From NCBI GenBank assembly GCA_035632315.1, contig DASQGZ010000051.1, positions 1 to 53,075 of the forward strand: a stretch of 53,075 bases of DNA, read 5' to 3'. How positions within the stretch are numbered: position 1 is the first letter of the stretch; every line of letters starts with the position of its first letter. The translations under genes were made by a program, and so were the position numbers. Positions 8,498 through 16,933 of the stretch are shown in pieces. The notes below the pieces were generated by a model. It was given only the letters and a program-made list of their open reading frames with translations, was not told the origin of the DNA and did no database searches. The stretch is from JAFDZW01 sp035632315. GTDB lineage: Bacteria > Bacteroidota > Ignavibacteria > Palsa-1295.

Positions 8498-11400
8498 TAC
8501 GACGAATCTACCTCGTGCGCTACCAGTGAGACTTCCTGTATATGTAAGAACATAATTATACGCTCCGCTTGAGAGCATATTCGAGGTCACGCTAAAATTG
8601 TATTCCCCTGCAGAGGCAGCCGAAATATTCTGTGTTAATACTTCCCTTCCCAGCGCATCATGTATCGACAGAACAACAATACCCTTTTCTTCTAAGCTGA
8701 ATGGGAAAATAATTGTTGAGTTGGCACTTGCCGGGTCAGGGTGAGGCGCTTGTGAAAAAATTATCTGTTTATGTTCTAAAAAATTCTGAAGAGTTGTCCC
8801 TCCGCACATTAACTGAAGTGCGAAATCACCGTCAATGCCAGACGAAATCAAATTGCATTTATTATATATGGGGTCACCATTATTGATCTGCAACGATGAT
8901 AATTGTACCGATGTCTCGGTCGTATCGGTCAGCGCTGTTGTAAAATAAAAGCGAAGGAATGGCTGATTTTTTTGCAGAACGATCTCACTTGGCGGCTGAG
9001 AATGAATTTGAACAGTGAGCTGCTCTTGTTTATTTGGCAGTGCAGCCGGCGTGGTAAGAATCGAGACAGCTGAGAATAGTTGGGTTTTTGAATATGTCAG
9101 CAGGTCGCCATTATATTGCAAAATAAAGCTTATGTCTTGGAGGCCTTTATTTTGCCAATCAAGGTCGGGGATGAAATCAATGAGTGCCGTATCGGCAACA
9201 ATGGTGCCTTTATTGACCTGCTCGATCCGAAAATTAACTTGGTCGACAGGTCGTATGAATACATTATATGCGACGGATTTTAGCGGCGCTAAATTATCGT
9301 CAGTTTGGATTTGTATCGTTGTCGAACGCAATCCCGTATTGGTAGGATTGACAACAATGACAATCGTGTCTTTCCCATACCTTTGAATAACAGCCGGCAG
9401 TTTCGGCTGCGAAACAATAGAATAATCGCCGCTCGTACCCGTTATTGATGAAATATTTAACCCGGAACATGCATCGTTGACGATCACAATCGTATCAAAC
9501 TTTGAACTGCAAAATGCAAGCGTATCAACAGTACTCGAAACGTATTCTAAATGACCCTGGTGAGGGGGATCCGTTACTAAGACTGAAATATGTAATGTTG
9601 TATCGTGAGTGGTCCCGTCCGGTAATGTAAATCGGATATCCAGAAAGCCGTCATAACTCCCTGCATTTGTCGAATCAAGACGTACTGTAACAGTAGACTG
9701 CTTATTCCCGCCAGGAAGGGTGTCCGGGAACGTGGAAGAAATCGTATAAGAGAATGGCATACCTCCTGCTTCGCTGAGTTTTGCCGAATTGATCGTGATA
9801 GTATCGCACCCAGGATTTGAAATAGTGAATGAAATCGAATCGGGGGATGAACATGATACACGATCGGCGAAGTGAATATCTGGAGTGTGTATCGATGTCG
9901 TAAATATCGCCGCACCAGATGTCCCGATCCCTGCTATATTAGTGGTAGCTGAGCCGGAGTCGGTTTGTTCATGAAAAACATATCTGATCTGACCCGTTGA
10001 AGAAGTATTTTTTTGAGGGTGGAATCGAACTCTGATCGAAAGCGTGCTGTCAGGTTGTATCAGAATGGGTAATGAAATATTAGAAAGTATTTCAAAAGAT
10101 GCTCCATCACTATTTGACAACGAATCAATACTCAAGGCATCGCAGCTACTGTTGTGTACAGTGATCACCGTATCCATTGTTGCGCAAACCGATAACGACG
10201 GGAAATGGATAGATGGATCTGCAAAAACGCTGAGTACTCTATATGCACTGCCGGACAGAAAGATCGTCGTATCCTTTGTTACCCCATTCTGAATAAAATG
10301 TAAAATAAGCGAAGCTGTTGTCGTTCCTGTCTGATGCGGAGTGAATCTTAGTTTAAACGATCCGGTGCTATCTACAGGAATTGTCACAGGGAGGACGTAT
10401 GGTGTACCATTGGGGTTTAACAACTCCCAGTCAAGCGCCCCGACGAGTGTCGCTGACATCAACTTCATTGTGTCACACCCCTGGTTGATAAATTTGACAA
10501 GGGTATCGACAGTCGCCGAACAAATATTTACTGAATCAAAAGCAAGGGCTGTATCTGAAATAGTGAAAACCGGTTGGTGAGCAAACGAAGCGACACTGAC
10601 AGCAAGCACTGTATCAAATATTGCAGAGCTATCTTCCGCAATAGAATGAATGCGGATAAGAAATGTCGTCTTTGCTTTTGGCTGCGTCAGCAATGCAGGC
10701 TTCCAAGAGAACGAAAGAGAGTCAAGTTGCCCAAAGCGAAGCAGCGACGATACAGCCGGTTGAGATGTAATCGTTAATGCTCCGGTCTTGATCGCTTCAT
10801 CAGACGAGTCAACAAAGGAAATGTTTTCAATCAGAAGTGATTTGCAAGATAACTGATAAAATGTCGCAAGTCCGATCGTCGAAGTACATACATCGCTCGC
10901 GAGATCGAGCATGCCCGGATTCAAGAACGGGTTTCTCACACTGTCACCGAGTAGCCCGTCCCCCCCGTCATCAGAGCGCCAAACGCCGCCCCATTCATCA
11001 AAGACAATGATCGTTCTTCCGTGACAATTACCAACCCAAAAGCGTGTGTCCCTGAAATTGCTTGGTCCACCAACCGAAGCCCACGAATGCCCGCCATCGA
11101 TCGAGCGCATTATCCCTTTGATCGAATTCGGAAATTGATATGATGTCCATGATTGGGTATAAAGTACATCGCCAACGCCGTGCATTGTTCCTGTCGTTCT
11201 TCCCGGTATGACGCCAACATTACCCCACGTCCTTCCGTAATCATCCGAACGGGTCACGTTCGTAAAAAAGGAGCCATCGTCTATTTTTTTCTCCCCGGCA
11301 ATTATGAATGTCGGAGTTCCTTTTTTTGCATAAACACTCCACGCTTCGATAAAGACATTATTTGTGAACCATGTCAAACCTGCATCCATTGTCCACACCG

Positions 11401-12061
11401 AATTTGCATAACTCCCATTGCTCGAACGGAATGCACTGGCAACAGCATGGTTATCATCGACAAAGTTAATGTCATTATACCAATCGCTCCCAAGCCGTAA
11501 AAATGATGCTCCACCATCAAGCGATACCCCGATCGTCGGGATAGAATAACGAGAAGTAATATAGAGTTTTGAAGATGTTTGATGTACTGACGACGGAGCG
11601 CCAATAAAACTCGCGTCTTCGACCCAGGTCACCCCCCCGTCTGTTGTTCTCCAGAGTCCGTGTTCTGATATGTCGTCTTCGATGACTGCCCACCCATTGA
11701 GCGAATCGCTCATAAAAATATCGTTAATGAATCCGGCGCCATACCCTGCAGGAATGACACATGGCTGCCAAGTTCGTCCCCCGTCGTAGGTACGCATAAT
11801 GCCGGTAACTCCGTCAATTCCGGCAAAGCCGTGCATATCATTGAAAAAGAAGCAGCTATTAACTGTTGGATTGATCTGCGGGATCACAGATCCGAACTGA
11901 GCTAATTTCTTCCAGGAAGCATAAGAATGATCTGAGACAACAACAAGACTAAAAATAACAGCAATTTGGAGGCAGAAAAAAACACTCCAACCCGTTCGGA
12001 ATGAAATGGCAGTTTTGGCAAGATGTTTTCCTCCCTTTTTCGTAGACACAATAAAAACCAT
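8489..12061 (-). CDS. Large secreted protein: BNR/YCF48-like propeller, Ig-like repeats, T9SS sorting domain
   Basis: A 1190-residue extracellular or surface protein. A long N-region and hydrophobic helix end in a signal-peptidase site near SYA|S at residue 48. Residues about 70-370 hold repeats of the form RTYDGGRTWQP, RTTDGGVTWVE and RSDDYGRTWGN, typical of BNR/YCF48-like beta-propellers. Residues about 480-1000 form tandem immunoglobulin-like beta units with recurring CDT or CSS plus 'SFTISNPGCDTI' patterns, similar to ASPM/SPD-2/Hydin-type repeats. The last 80 or so residues match a T9SS type A C-terminal sorting domain: PDPASANSTIIFPF, then a beta unit with LGREVL and LSSGAYNYVLT. Ligand unknown. 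It converges on hemH with a nine-base overlap. Confidence 0.88.
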   Translation of the reverse strand: MVFIVSTKKGGKHLAKTAISFRTGWSVFFCLQIAVIFSLVVVSDHSYASWKKLAQFGSVIPQINPTVNSCFFFNDMHGFAGIDGVTGIMRTYDGGRTWQPCVIPAGYGAGFINDIFMSDSLNGWAVIEDDISEHGLWRTTDGGVTWVEDASFIGAPSSVHQTSSKLYITSRYSIPTIGVSLDGGASFLRLGSDWYNDINFVDDNHAVASAFRSSNGSYANSVWTMDAGLTWFTNNVFIEAWSVYAKKGTPTFIIAGEKKIDDGSFFTNVTRSDDYGRTWGNVGVIPGRTTGTMHGVGDVLYTQSWTSYQFPNSIKGIMRSIDGGHSWASVGGPSNFRDTRFWVGNCHGRTIIVFDEWGGVWRSDDGGDGLLGDSVRNPFLNPGMLDLASDVCTSTIGLATFYQLSCKSLLIENISFVDSSDEAIKTGALTITSQPAVSSLLRFGQLDSLSFSWKPALLTQPKAKTTFLIRIHSIAEDSSAIFDTVLAVSVASFAHQPVFTISDTALAFDSVNICSATVDTLVKFINQGCDTMKLMSATLVGALDWELLNPNGTPYVLPVTIPVDSTGSFKLRFTPHQTGTTTASLILHFIQNGVTKDTTIFLSGSAYRVLSVFADPSIHFPSLSVCATMDTVITVHNSSCDALSIDSLSNSDGASFEILSNISLPILIQPDSTLSIRVRFHPQKNTSSTGQIRYVFHEQTDSGSATTNIAGIGTSGAAIFTTSIHTPDIHFADRVSCSSPDSISFTISNPGCDTITINSAKLSEAGGMPFSYTISSTFPDTLPGGNKQSTVTVRLDSTNAGSYDGFLDIRFTLPDGTTHDTTLHISVLVTDPPHQGHLEYVSSTVDTLAFCSSKFDTIVIVNDACSGLNISSITGTSGDYSIVSQPKLPAVIQRYGKDTIVIVVNPTNTGLRSTTIQIQTDDNLAPLKSVAYNVFIRPVDQVNFRIEQVNKGTIVADTALIDFIPDLDWQNKGLQDISFILQYNGDLLTYSKTQLFSAVSILTTPAALPNKQEQLTVQIHSQPPSEIVLQKNQPFLRFYFTTALTDTTETSVQLSSLQINNGDPIYNKCNLISSGIDGDFALQLMCGGTTLQNFLEHKQIIFSQAPHPDPASANSTIIFPFSLEEKGIVVLSIHDALGREVLTQNISAASAGEYNFSVTSNMLSSGAYNYVLTYTGSLTGSARGRFVVLQ

Positions 12062-12203
12062 TATGGCGACATTTAGTTACAGTTTAAACTTGCCAAAAAT
12101 GACAAATAATTCACCAAATTTACAGGGGTAGAAGCGTACCATTTATTAAGCCTTTACGTTAAATAGATGTCAAACAAATTGAACTTAAGAAGGAACGACG
12201 AAT

Positions 12204-13328
12204 ATGAACAAGGCTACTATTCTTCTGCTGGGTCTACTCTTTGGCACGGGGTGCTATACTCAGGTGCGCTCAACCGGTGACTACTGGGGATATTCCGGAC
12301 GCAGGAGCCGCCCTGTACTGGTCGAAAGTGATACGACATACGCGGCCAATCAGCCGATGCAACAACCGTATGATTCTACGCAGACTTATTCAGATGTCTT
12401 AACTGACTCTGACGGCGGGACTCCGACGATAGTTAATAATTATTACGATGTCGCTCCGTGGGGACATTCATATTGGGATTCGTGGGGATATTACAGCGGT
12501 CCGTCCGTAGGAATTTCATTTTCATTTGGCAATCCTTGGTATTATCGTCCGATCTACAGACCCTATTCGTGGGGTTGGGGTAGCTGGTACTACGATTCTT
12601 GGTATTGGGGTTCGCCCTATTATAGCGGTTACTACGGATACGATCCGTTCTACTGGGGCGGCGGTATCGGATATTATCCGTGCGTAGCTCCATTCTATTA
12701 TCCGTACTCTTCTTTTTACCGCCCGTATTACGGCAACGGCTATGCTTCGAATGTGAGGACAGGACGGATTTCCGGCGGCGAACACCGTTCGGGATCCTAC
12801 ACGGGAAATAATAATGGATACAATGGGACAGGTAGTGGAAATTCAGGAGGAAGAACAAGCTCTCTGTCAGGTTCACAAAACCGCAATACAAGTCTAACGT
12901 CAGGCTCCAATGATGCGAGATATAATGGCCGGACGAGCAATCAGTCGGTACCGTCATCCCAAAATGCTCCTTCGAATTCCTCTGCTCGTAGTAATCCGTC
13001 GTCACAAGGGAGATATTATAACGCACTTCCCCAAGGCTCTCGCCCACCTGCTAGTTCTTACCGGCAGAACGGGCAATTACGATCGTATAGAAATGCTCAA
13101 ATGCCAAGACAATACGCTCCCAACGGAAATGTGTATCAAGGTCGCGGCATGCAGCCGTACGGAGGCGGTCGAGTAATGAGCGCACCGCGTTCTTATTCAG
13201 GCGGTAGAGGCTCTTATGGTGGTGCAGCGCGGTCGTACGGAGGAGGCGGAGGCAGCGCCAGATCGTTTGGCGGAGCGGGCGGAGCACGTTCTTCCGGGGG
13301 CGGTGGTGGTGGAAGAGGACGCCGATAA
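12204..13328 (+). CDS. Tyr/Trp/Gly-rich low-complexity protein, probable lipoprotein, with RGG-like tail
   Basis: A 374-residue protein beginning MNKATILLLGLLFGTGC, a short signal with a possible but imperfect lipobox at C17. Residues about 85-180 are extremely rich in Y, W, G, P and S (for example WGWGSWYYDSWYW). Residues about 190-300 are S/N/G/Q-rich, and the last 60 residues are SYGGGR and SARSFGG repeats ending RGRR. Comparable Y/G-rich lipoproteins occur in Bacteroidota, but no function is established and I recognise no catalytic domain. It is one of the few genes here with a plausible Shine-Dalgarno (AAGGA about nine bases before the ATG). Possible surface or matrix material; unproven. 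Confidence 0.8.
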   Translation: MNKATILLLGLLFGTGCYTQVRSTGDYWGYSGRRSRPVLVESDTTYAANQPMQQPYDSTQTYSDVLTDSDGGTPTIVNNYYDVAPWGHSYWDSWGYYSGPSVGISFSFGNPWYYRPIYRPYSWGWGSWYYDSWYWGSPYYSGYYGYDPFYWGGGIGYYPCVAPFYYPYSSFYRPYYGNGYASNVRTGRISGGEHRSGSYTGNNNGYNGTGSGNSGGRTSSLSGSQNRNTSLTSGSNDARYNGRTSNQSVPSSQNAPSNSSARSNPSSQGRYYNALPQGSRPPASSYRQNGQLRSYRNAQMPRQYAPNGNVYQGRGMQPYGGGRVMSAPRSYSGGRGSYGGAARSYGGGGGSARSFGGAGGARSSGGGGGGRGRR

Positions 13329-13387
13329 TATAATTTTATACGTCTTACATTCTTCTCTACCCGACTCACATTTTTATATTAAATCGT

Positions 13388-14923
13388 ATGAAATTTCTTT
13401 ACAAGATTCTTTGTGCTGCCGTTTTTTTAACTTGCTTTGCGCCGGGTGCACACGCTCAAGATATTCTCGATGGCCTTCGCTTAACATCCAACCCGTTAGG
13501 AACGGGGGCCAGATCAATGGCAATGGGCGGTGCAATGACCGCCGCGGTAAATGATTACAGCGCCCTTGACTTTAATCCCGCAGCATTGACATTAGTTGAA
13601 AGCAGCGAATTCAGTCTTTCGCTCTATAATAAAGGCTATACATCGAATGCGCAATTTTTGGGAAATGCTTCGTCAGGCAGTATTTCTAACCCTGCCCTGT
13701 ACTCATTTGCTTATGCGTCAAATGTTCCAACTGTACGCGGGCATTTAGCATTCGGTATCAGCCTTGACCGAGTAGCAGATTTTACTTCAACATATAAATT
13801 TAGCGCCGTCAACCCGAATTCGTCGTTTCTCAATACAAAAGATTTTGTCAACGACCCTGGCTATCCCGGCGGAGGATTTACAAATTACGTGAAGTCGCTC
13901 GCGAACAATAATATCGCGTGGGCATTCTATCTGACAAATGATTTTAAGGATACGATCAACCCAGTGCTGACAACGCCATTTACAGGCGGGCTTCAACAGT
14001 CCGGCACTGTTACACAAGAAGGCGGATTAAATGCGTTTCGTATCGGCGGTGGCGTAGATGTTGCAGAAAATATTTCAGTCGGCGCCACTGTAAATATCGT
14101 TTTCGGAAGCTACGATTATCGGCGTGAATATACTGAAGCTGACGTCAATCATCTCTTTAGTCATACCGACAGTGTTCTAGGTCCGAGGAATTTCACTTCT
14201 GCGACGATCATTGACAATCGATCACAGTCGATCACCGGCATTGGATTAAAACTCGGTTTTTTTTCGACCCCAAACGATTATCTTCGGTTCGGCTTAACAG
14301 TCGCAACGCCAACTTACTTTAGTATGGACGATCATTTCTCGCGTGATGCCGTCGCATCGTTCACAACGGTTGCCCCATTTGACAGTCGTGACAAATCGCT
14401 CTACCAAAACTTGACAGAAGTAATATCGAATTCATATTCGATCACAACGCCGGCTGTTTTTGGCGGCGGGCTTTCGTTCAACCATTGGGGCTTGACGCTG
14501 GCTGTTTCTGCCGATTATTCCGATTATACACAGCTTCGTTTTACAAACTCTGATGTCGATCTCAGCGACCTTAACGACTTTGCGAGAAATAGCCTGCGGA
14601 GTGTGTTCGATTATAATTTCGGCGCTGAGTATCTGATCAAGCCTCTTGGTTTACTGGTTCGGGGTGGTTATTCGGTACGGCCTTCCCCGTTCAAAGGAGA
14701 CCCCTCTGAGTATGACACAAAATCATGGAGTACAGGTATCGGTTTATTACTCAGTAAGTCCGCAATTATCGAGGCAAGCTATCGCAATACGAAGTTTCGC
14801 ACTGACCATCAACTCTACTATGATCTGACGGCAGGAGCGAATCCTACAACAGTCAGCGCCGTTGTCAATCAAGATGATGTAAAGACCGACGAGATCGCCA
14901 TTTCCTTCAGTTTTCGTTTTTAG
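13388..14923 (+). CDS. Outer membrane beta-barrel, FadL/PorV-like
   Basis: A 511-residue outer membrane protein with signal peptide MKFLYKILCAAVFLTCFAPGAHAQ. The mature start has GTGARSMAMGGAMTAAVNDYSA followed by LDFNPAAL, a pattern shared by the OmpP1/FadL/TodX transporters and PorV/PorQ-type barrels. The rest alternates in beta-strand fashion and ends in an aromatic C-terminus (ISFSFRF), the signal for barrel assembly. FadL members import hydrophobic compounds; PorV members shuttle T9SS cargo. Length and the NPA motif lean towards FadL-like, but I cannot separate them by eye. It lies about 60 bases after the Tyr/Gly-rich gene on the same strand. Confidence 0.8.
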   Translation: MKFLYKILCAAVFLTCFAPGAHAQDILDGLRLTSNPLGTGARSMAMGGAMTAAVNDYSALDFNPAALTLVESSEFSLSLYNKGYTSNAQFLGNASSGSISNPALYSFAYASNVPTVRGHLAFGISLDRVADFTSTYKFSAVNPNSSFLNTKDFVNDPGYPGGGFTNYVKSLANNNIAWAFYLTNDFKDTINPVLTTPFTGGLQQSGTVTQEGGLNAFRIGGGVDVAENISVGATVNIVFGSYDYRREYTEADVNHLFSHTDSVLGPRNFTSATIIDNRSQSITGIGLKLGFFSTPNDYLRFGLTVATPTYFSMDDHFSRDAVASFTTVAPFDSRDKSLYQNLTEVISNSYSITTPAVFGGGLSFNHWGLTLAVSADYSDYTQLRFTNSDVDLSDLNDFARNSLRSVFDYNFGAEYLIKPLGLLVRGGYSVRPSPFKGDPSEYDTKSWSTGIGLLLSKSAIIEASYRNTKFRTDHQLYYDLTAGANPTTVSAVVNQDDVKTDEIAISFSFRF

Positions 14924-14930
14924 TTTTTTC

Positions 14931-14963
14931 TAAAAAAAAACAGCTTGAGGTAACCCAAGCTGT
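14931..14963 (-). terminator. Rho-independent terminator of the small barrel gene
   Basis: An 8-bp perfect stem (ACAGCTTG at 14940-14947 pairing with CAAGCTGT at 14956-14963). On the minus strand it is followed by a run of U from the A-tract at 14932-14940. It lies 27 bases past the stop of the 14991-15497 gene. The plus-strand side has no U-run, so it works mainly for the minus strand. Confidence 0.85.
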
Positions 14964-14990
14964 TCGGTGAATACATTTGTATGTATTGAT

Positions 14991-15497
14991 CTATATCCCG
15001 AAATCAATACCAAGCGTCAAGAACGATGCGGCATTCCCCACCATCAAACGGCCGGCAAGATTTGGGGAAAAGTAGTAACGGACTCCGGCCTGAACACCGA
15101 AATATAGGCCGCTTCCGTACCCATAGCCTGAACCGTCAAAGCTGACGTGCTGATAATTAAGTCCCAACCCGAGGAACGGGTCGATCTTTCTGTCATCGAG
15201 TAGAAAATGGTAATTTCCATATACTCCAAAAATGATCCACGTTACACCATTATCAAGATAATAACTGTAATGATACCAATTCAATTGCCCTGAAATGCCA
15301 ATAATGCCCGGTCCTGCATCGTTGGGGTGCGTGATCGGGGCTTCGAACATTCCTCCGAGGGTGAATGCGCCTCCATACTGGCTTAATCCAATGTGGGGGC
15401 CGATCATGTCCTTACCGTTCTTGAACTGAGCCTGAGCGGAATGTGACAGCAACGCAATAGCGCAAAGCGCTGTAAAAACTAGTAATATTTTCTTCAT
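14991..15497 (-). CDS. Small outer membrane beta-barrel protein
   Basis: A 168-residue protein with a clear signal peptide, MKKILLVFTALCAIALLSHSAQAQ, and a mature part made of short amphipathic strands rich in G, Y and F, such as YGNYHFLLDDRKIDPFLGLG and GVQAGVRYYFSPNLAGRL. This is the outer membrane protein beta-barrel pattern (OmpW/OmpX-like size, about eight strands). The lack of any periplasmic domain suggests a small structural or adhesion barrel. It is monocistronic: divergent from the pseudogene at 15611 and closed by its own terminator. Confidence 0.85.
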   Translation of the reverse strand: MKKILLVFTALCAIALLSHSAQAQFKNGKDMIGPHIGLSQYGGAFTLGGMFEAPITHPNDAGPGIIGISGQLNWYHYSYYLDNGVTWIIFGVYGNYHFLLDDRKIDPFLGLGLNYQHVSFDGSGYGYGSGLYFGVQAGVRYYFSPNLAGRLMVGNAASFLTLGIDFGI

Positions 15498-15610
15498 AGC
15501 TGTGAGTTGAATGACTTGTGAACAAACGCTGTTTATTAATACGAATATACAAACTTACGAACGAACATTTCTAAAAAACAGGGACAAATCACCCGAACAT
15601 TTACCGAACA

Positions 15611-16672
15611 ATGCGAGCCCTTCACGAACTGCTCTCTGCTCTGACCAAAGACGAACAGCAGAATCTTCGCCTCACATGTATAGATCATCCGACAATTCCC
15701 TCTATCTTGATCGCCAGCGTTCTTGACGATCCGTCACTCTCTGCAAATGAATTCATCCTACAGAACAAGGTCACTAACGCAACATACAATAAGTCGCTCT
15801 CGTTAGCGCTATCTCACGTGTTCGAATTTCTCTCCGCAAATCTTTCGAACCCATACGATGGCACATTCTTGGTCAGAGAGCTTGTTATCAGGGGACTCCT
15901 CAAGTATGCGAAGCATGAGTATCTAAAACTAGAAAAAGAGCTGGAGCAGAAGTCGCTGTATCCGCAATTAAACGCATCGTATCATGAAGGCACACGGATC
16001 TGCTATCATGCCGGTGATAAAGTATGGTTTGCAACGTTGAGAAAAAAGATCGAGAAAAATTCTTCACACCTCGAAACGTACAACAAGCTCGATAAAGCGA
16101 TCATGGCAAATGTACTCGATCTTGTACGCAAGCCGTCAAAAAGCACTGTTCAAGGTCACGAATTGGAACAGCTGAGAAAAAAAACTATTGCTTTCGGACA
16201 TCCTGTCCTCATTCACAATGCCCTTACGACCCAGCTCGCCTATTCAAGGCAAACTCGCAAGACAGATTGTCATATTTACAAGACTATATTAAAGCGTGGA
16301 CCGCCTAGCTTGTGCACGATCATTCGGCGTTTCGCACAGCGATCGATCGTTTTTATTCGGCTGCCGACCGCCGCGATTCTCCGATCAACGACTTCTATGC
16401 ACGAGTTCTTGAGACACTCGTTGCCATAGACCAACAGAGCTTTTCGCTTGCATACAGCAAAGTTGAGGCGTTAAAAAAATTCTCTTACCGAACTCTGCCT
16501 GCACCTCGGCGCGATTTTCTATACTTGTCAGTGCTCTTAATAGGGCCATCCAGCTATGCGAACGCCCGTCACGAGCAGTAAAAATACTAATCGGTCGTCA
16601 AAAGAGTGTGGGCAATTGGTCTATCGGGCAGCACGATACTTATACGATTATATTGATTCTTCATACCGTTAG
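15611..16672 (+). pseudogene. Frameshifted remnant of an unidentified helical protein
   Basis: The first 215 or so codons (MRALHELLSALTKDEQQNL...) form a coherent helical, leucine-rich protein in one frame. Near 16250 the sense changes: the original frame becomes Arg/Ser-rich and stops at 16429. Another frame gives DYIKAWTA, a TAG at 16306-16308 and then DRFYSAADRR to a stop at 16581. Sense-like text then returns in the original frame (CGQLVYRAARYLYDYIDSSYR) to TAG at 16670-16672. At least one frameshift and an in-frame stop are needed to join these, so I call a decayed gene. A sequencing or assembly error would look the same. I do not recognise the family. Confidence 0.6.
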
Positions 16673-16740
16673 CGGAAACTCTCCTGTCGCATCGGTGTTC
16701 TTAGGCACGAAGAAAACAAGTTTAATTATAATTTAACATT

Positions 16741-16836
16741 ATGCCAAGTGGAAAAAAGCGTAAGCGTCATAAAATGGCGACTCACAAACGGAAAAAACGT
16801 TTGCGGCTGAATCGCCATAAGAAGAAAGCTCGCTAA
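16741..16836 (+). CDS. AURKAIP1/COX24-type small basic ribosomal peptide (mS38/bS22-like)
   Basis: A 31-codon gene, MPSGKKRKRHKMATHKRKKR followed by LRLNRHKKKAR and TAA. The pattern MxxHKRKKRLRxNRHKKK is that of the AURKAIP1/COX24 domain family, related to mitochondrial mS38 and mycobacterial bS22, a very short Lys/Arg-rich peptide associated with the small ribosomal subunit. The protein is over half basic residues and nearly lacks acidic ones. It is followed 25 bases later by a strong terminator, consistent with an independent, abundantly transcribed gene. There is no Shine-Dalgarno upstream, in line with most genes here. Confidence 0.88.
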   Translation: MPSGKKRKRHKMATHKRKKRLRLNRHKKKAR

Positions 16837-16861
16837 CGGTAAATTTATTTGCTGAAAGCAA

Positions 16862-16901
16862 AAAAGGGCTCACTCCGAAAGGAGTAAGCCCTTTTGTTTT
16901 T
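16862..16901. terminator. Strong bidirectional rho-independent terminator
   Basis: Nine plus five base pairs around one mismatch: AAAAGGGCT-C-ACTCC, loop GAAA, GGAGT-A-AGCCCTTTT. U-rich tracts follow on both strands (TTTTGTTTTT on plus; the AAAAAA before the stem on minus). It sits between the convergent small ribosomal-peptide gene and the flavoprotein gene and can end both transcripts. Confidence 0.92.
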
Positions 16902-16933
16902 AATGAAGCTTCTCCAGCTTCGAGAATATTCTA

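Noticed and set aside
12433..13047. 204-codon minus-strand frame opposite the Tyr/Gly-rich gene
   Set aside because: It mirrors the biased codons of the plus-strand gene, which has the signal peptide and Shine-Dalgarno.
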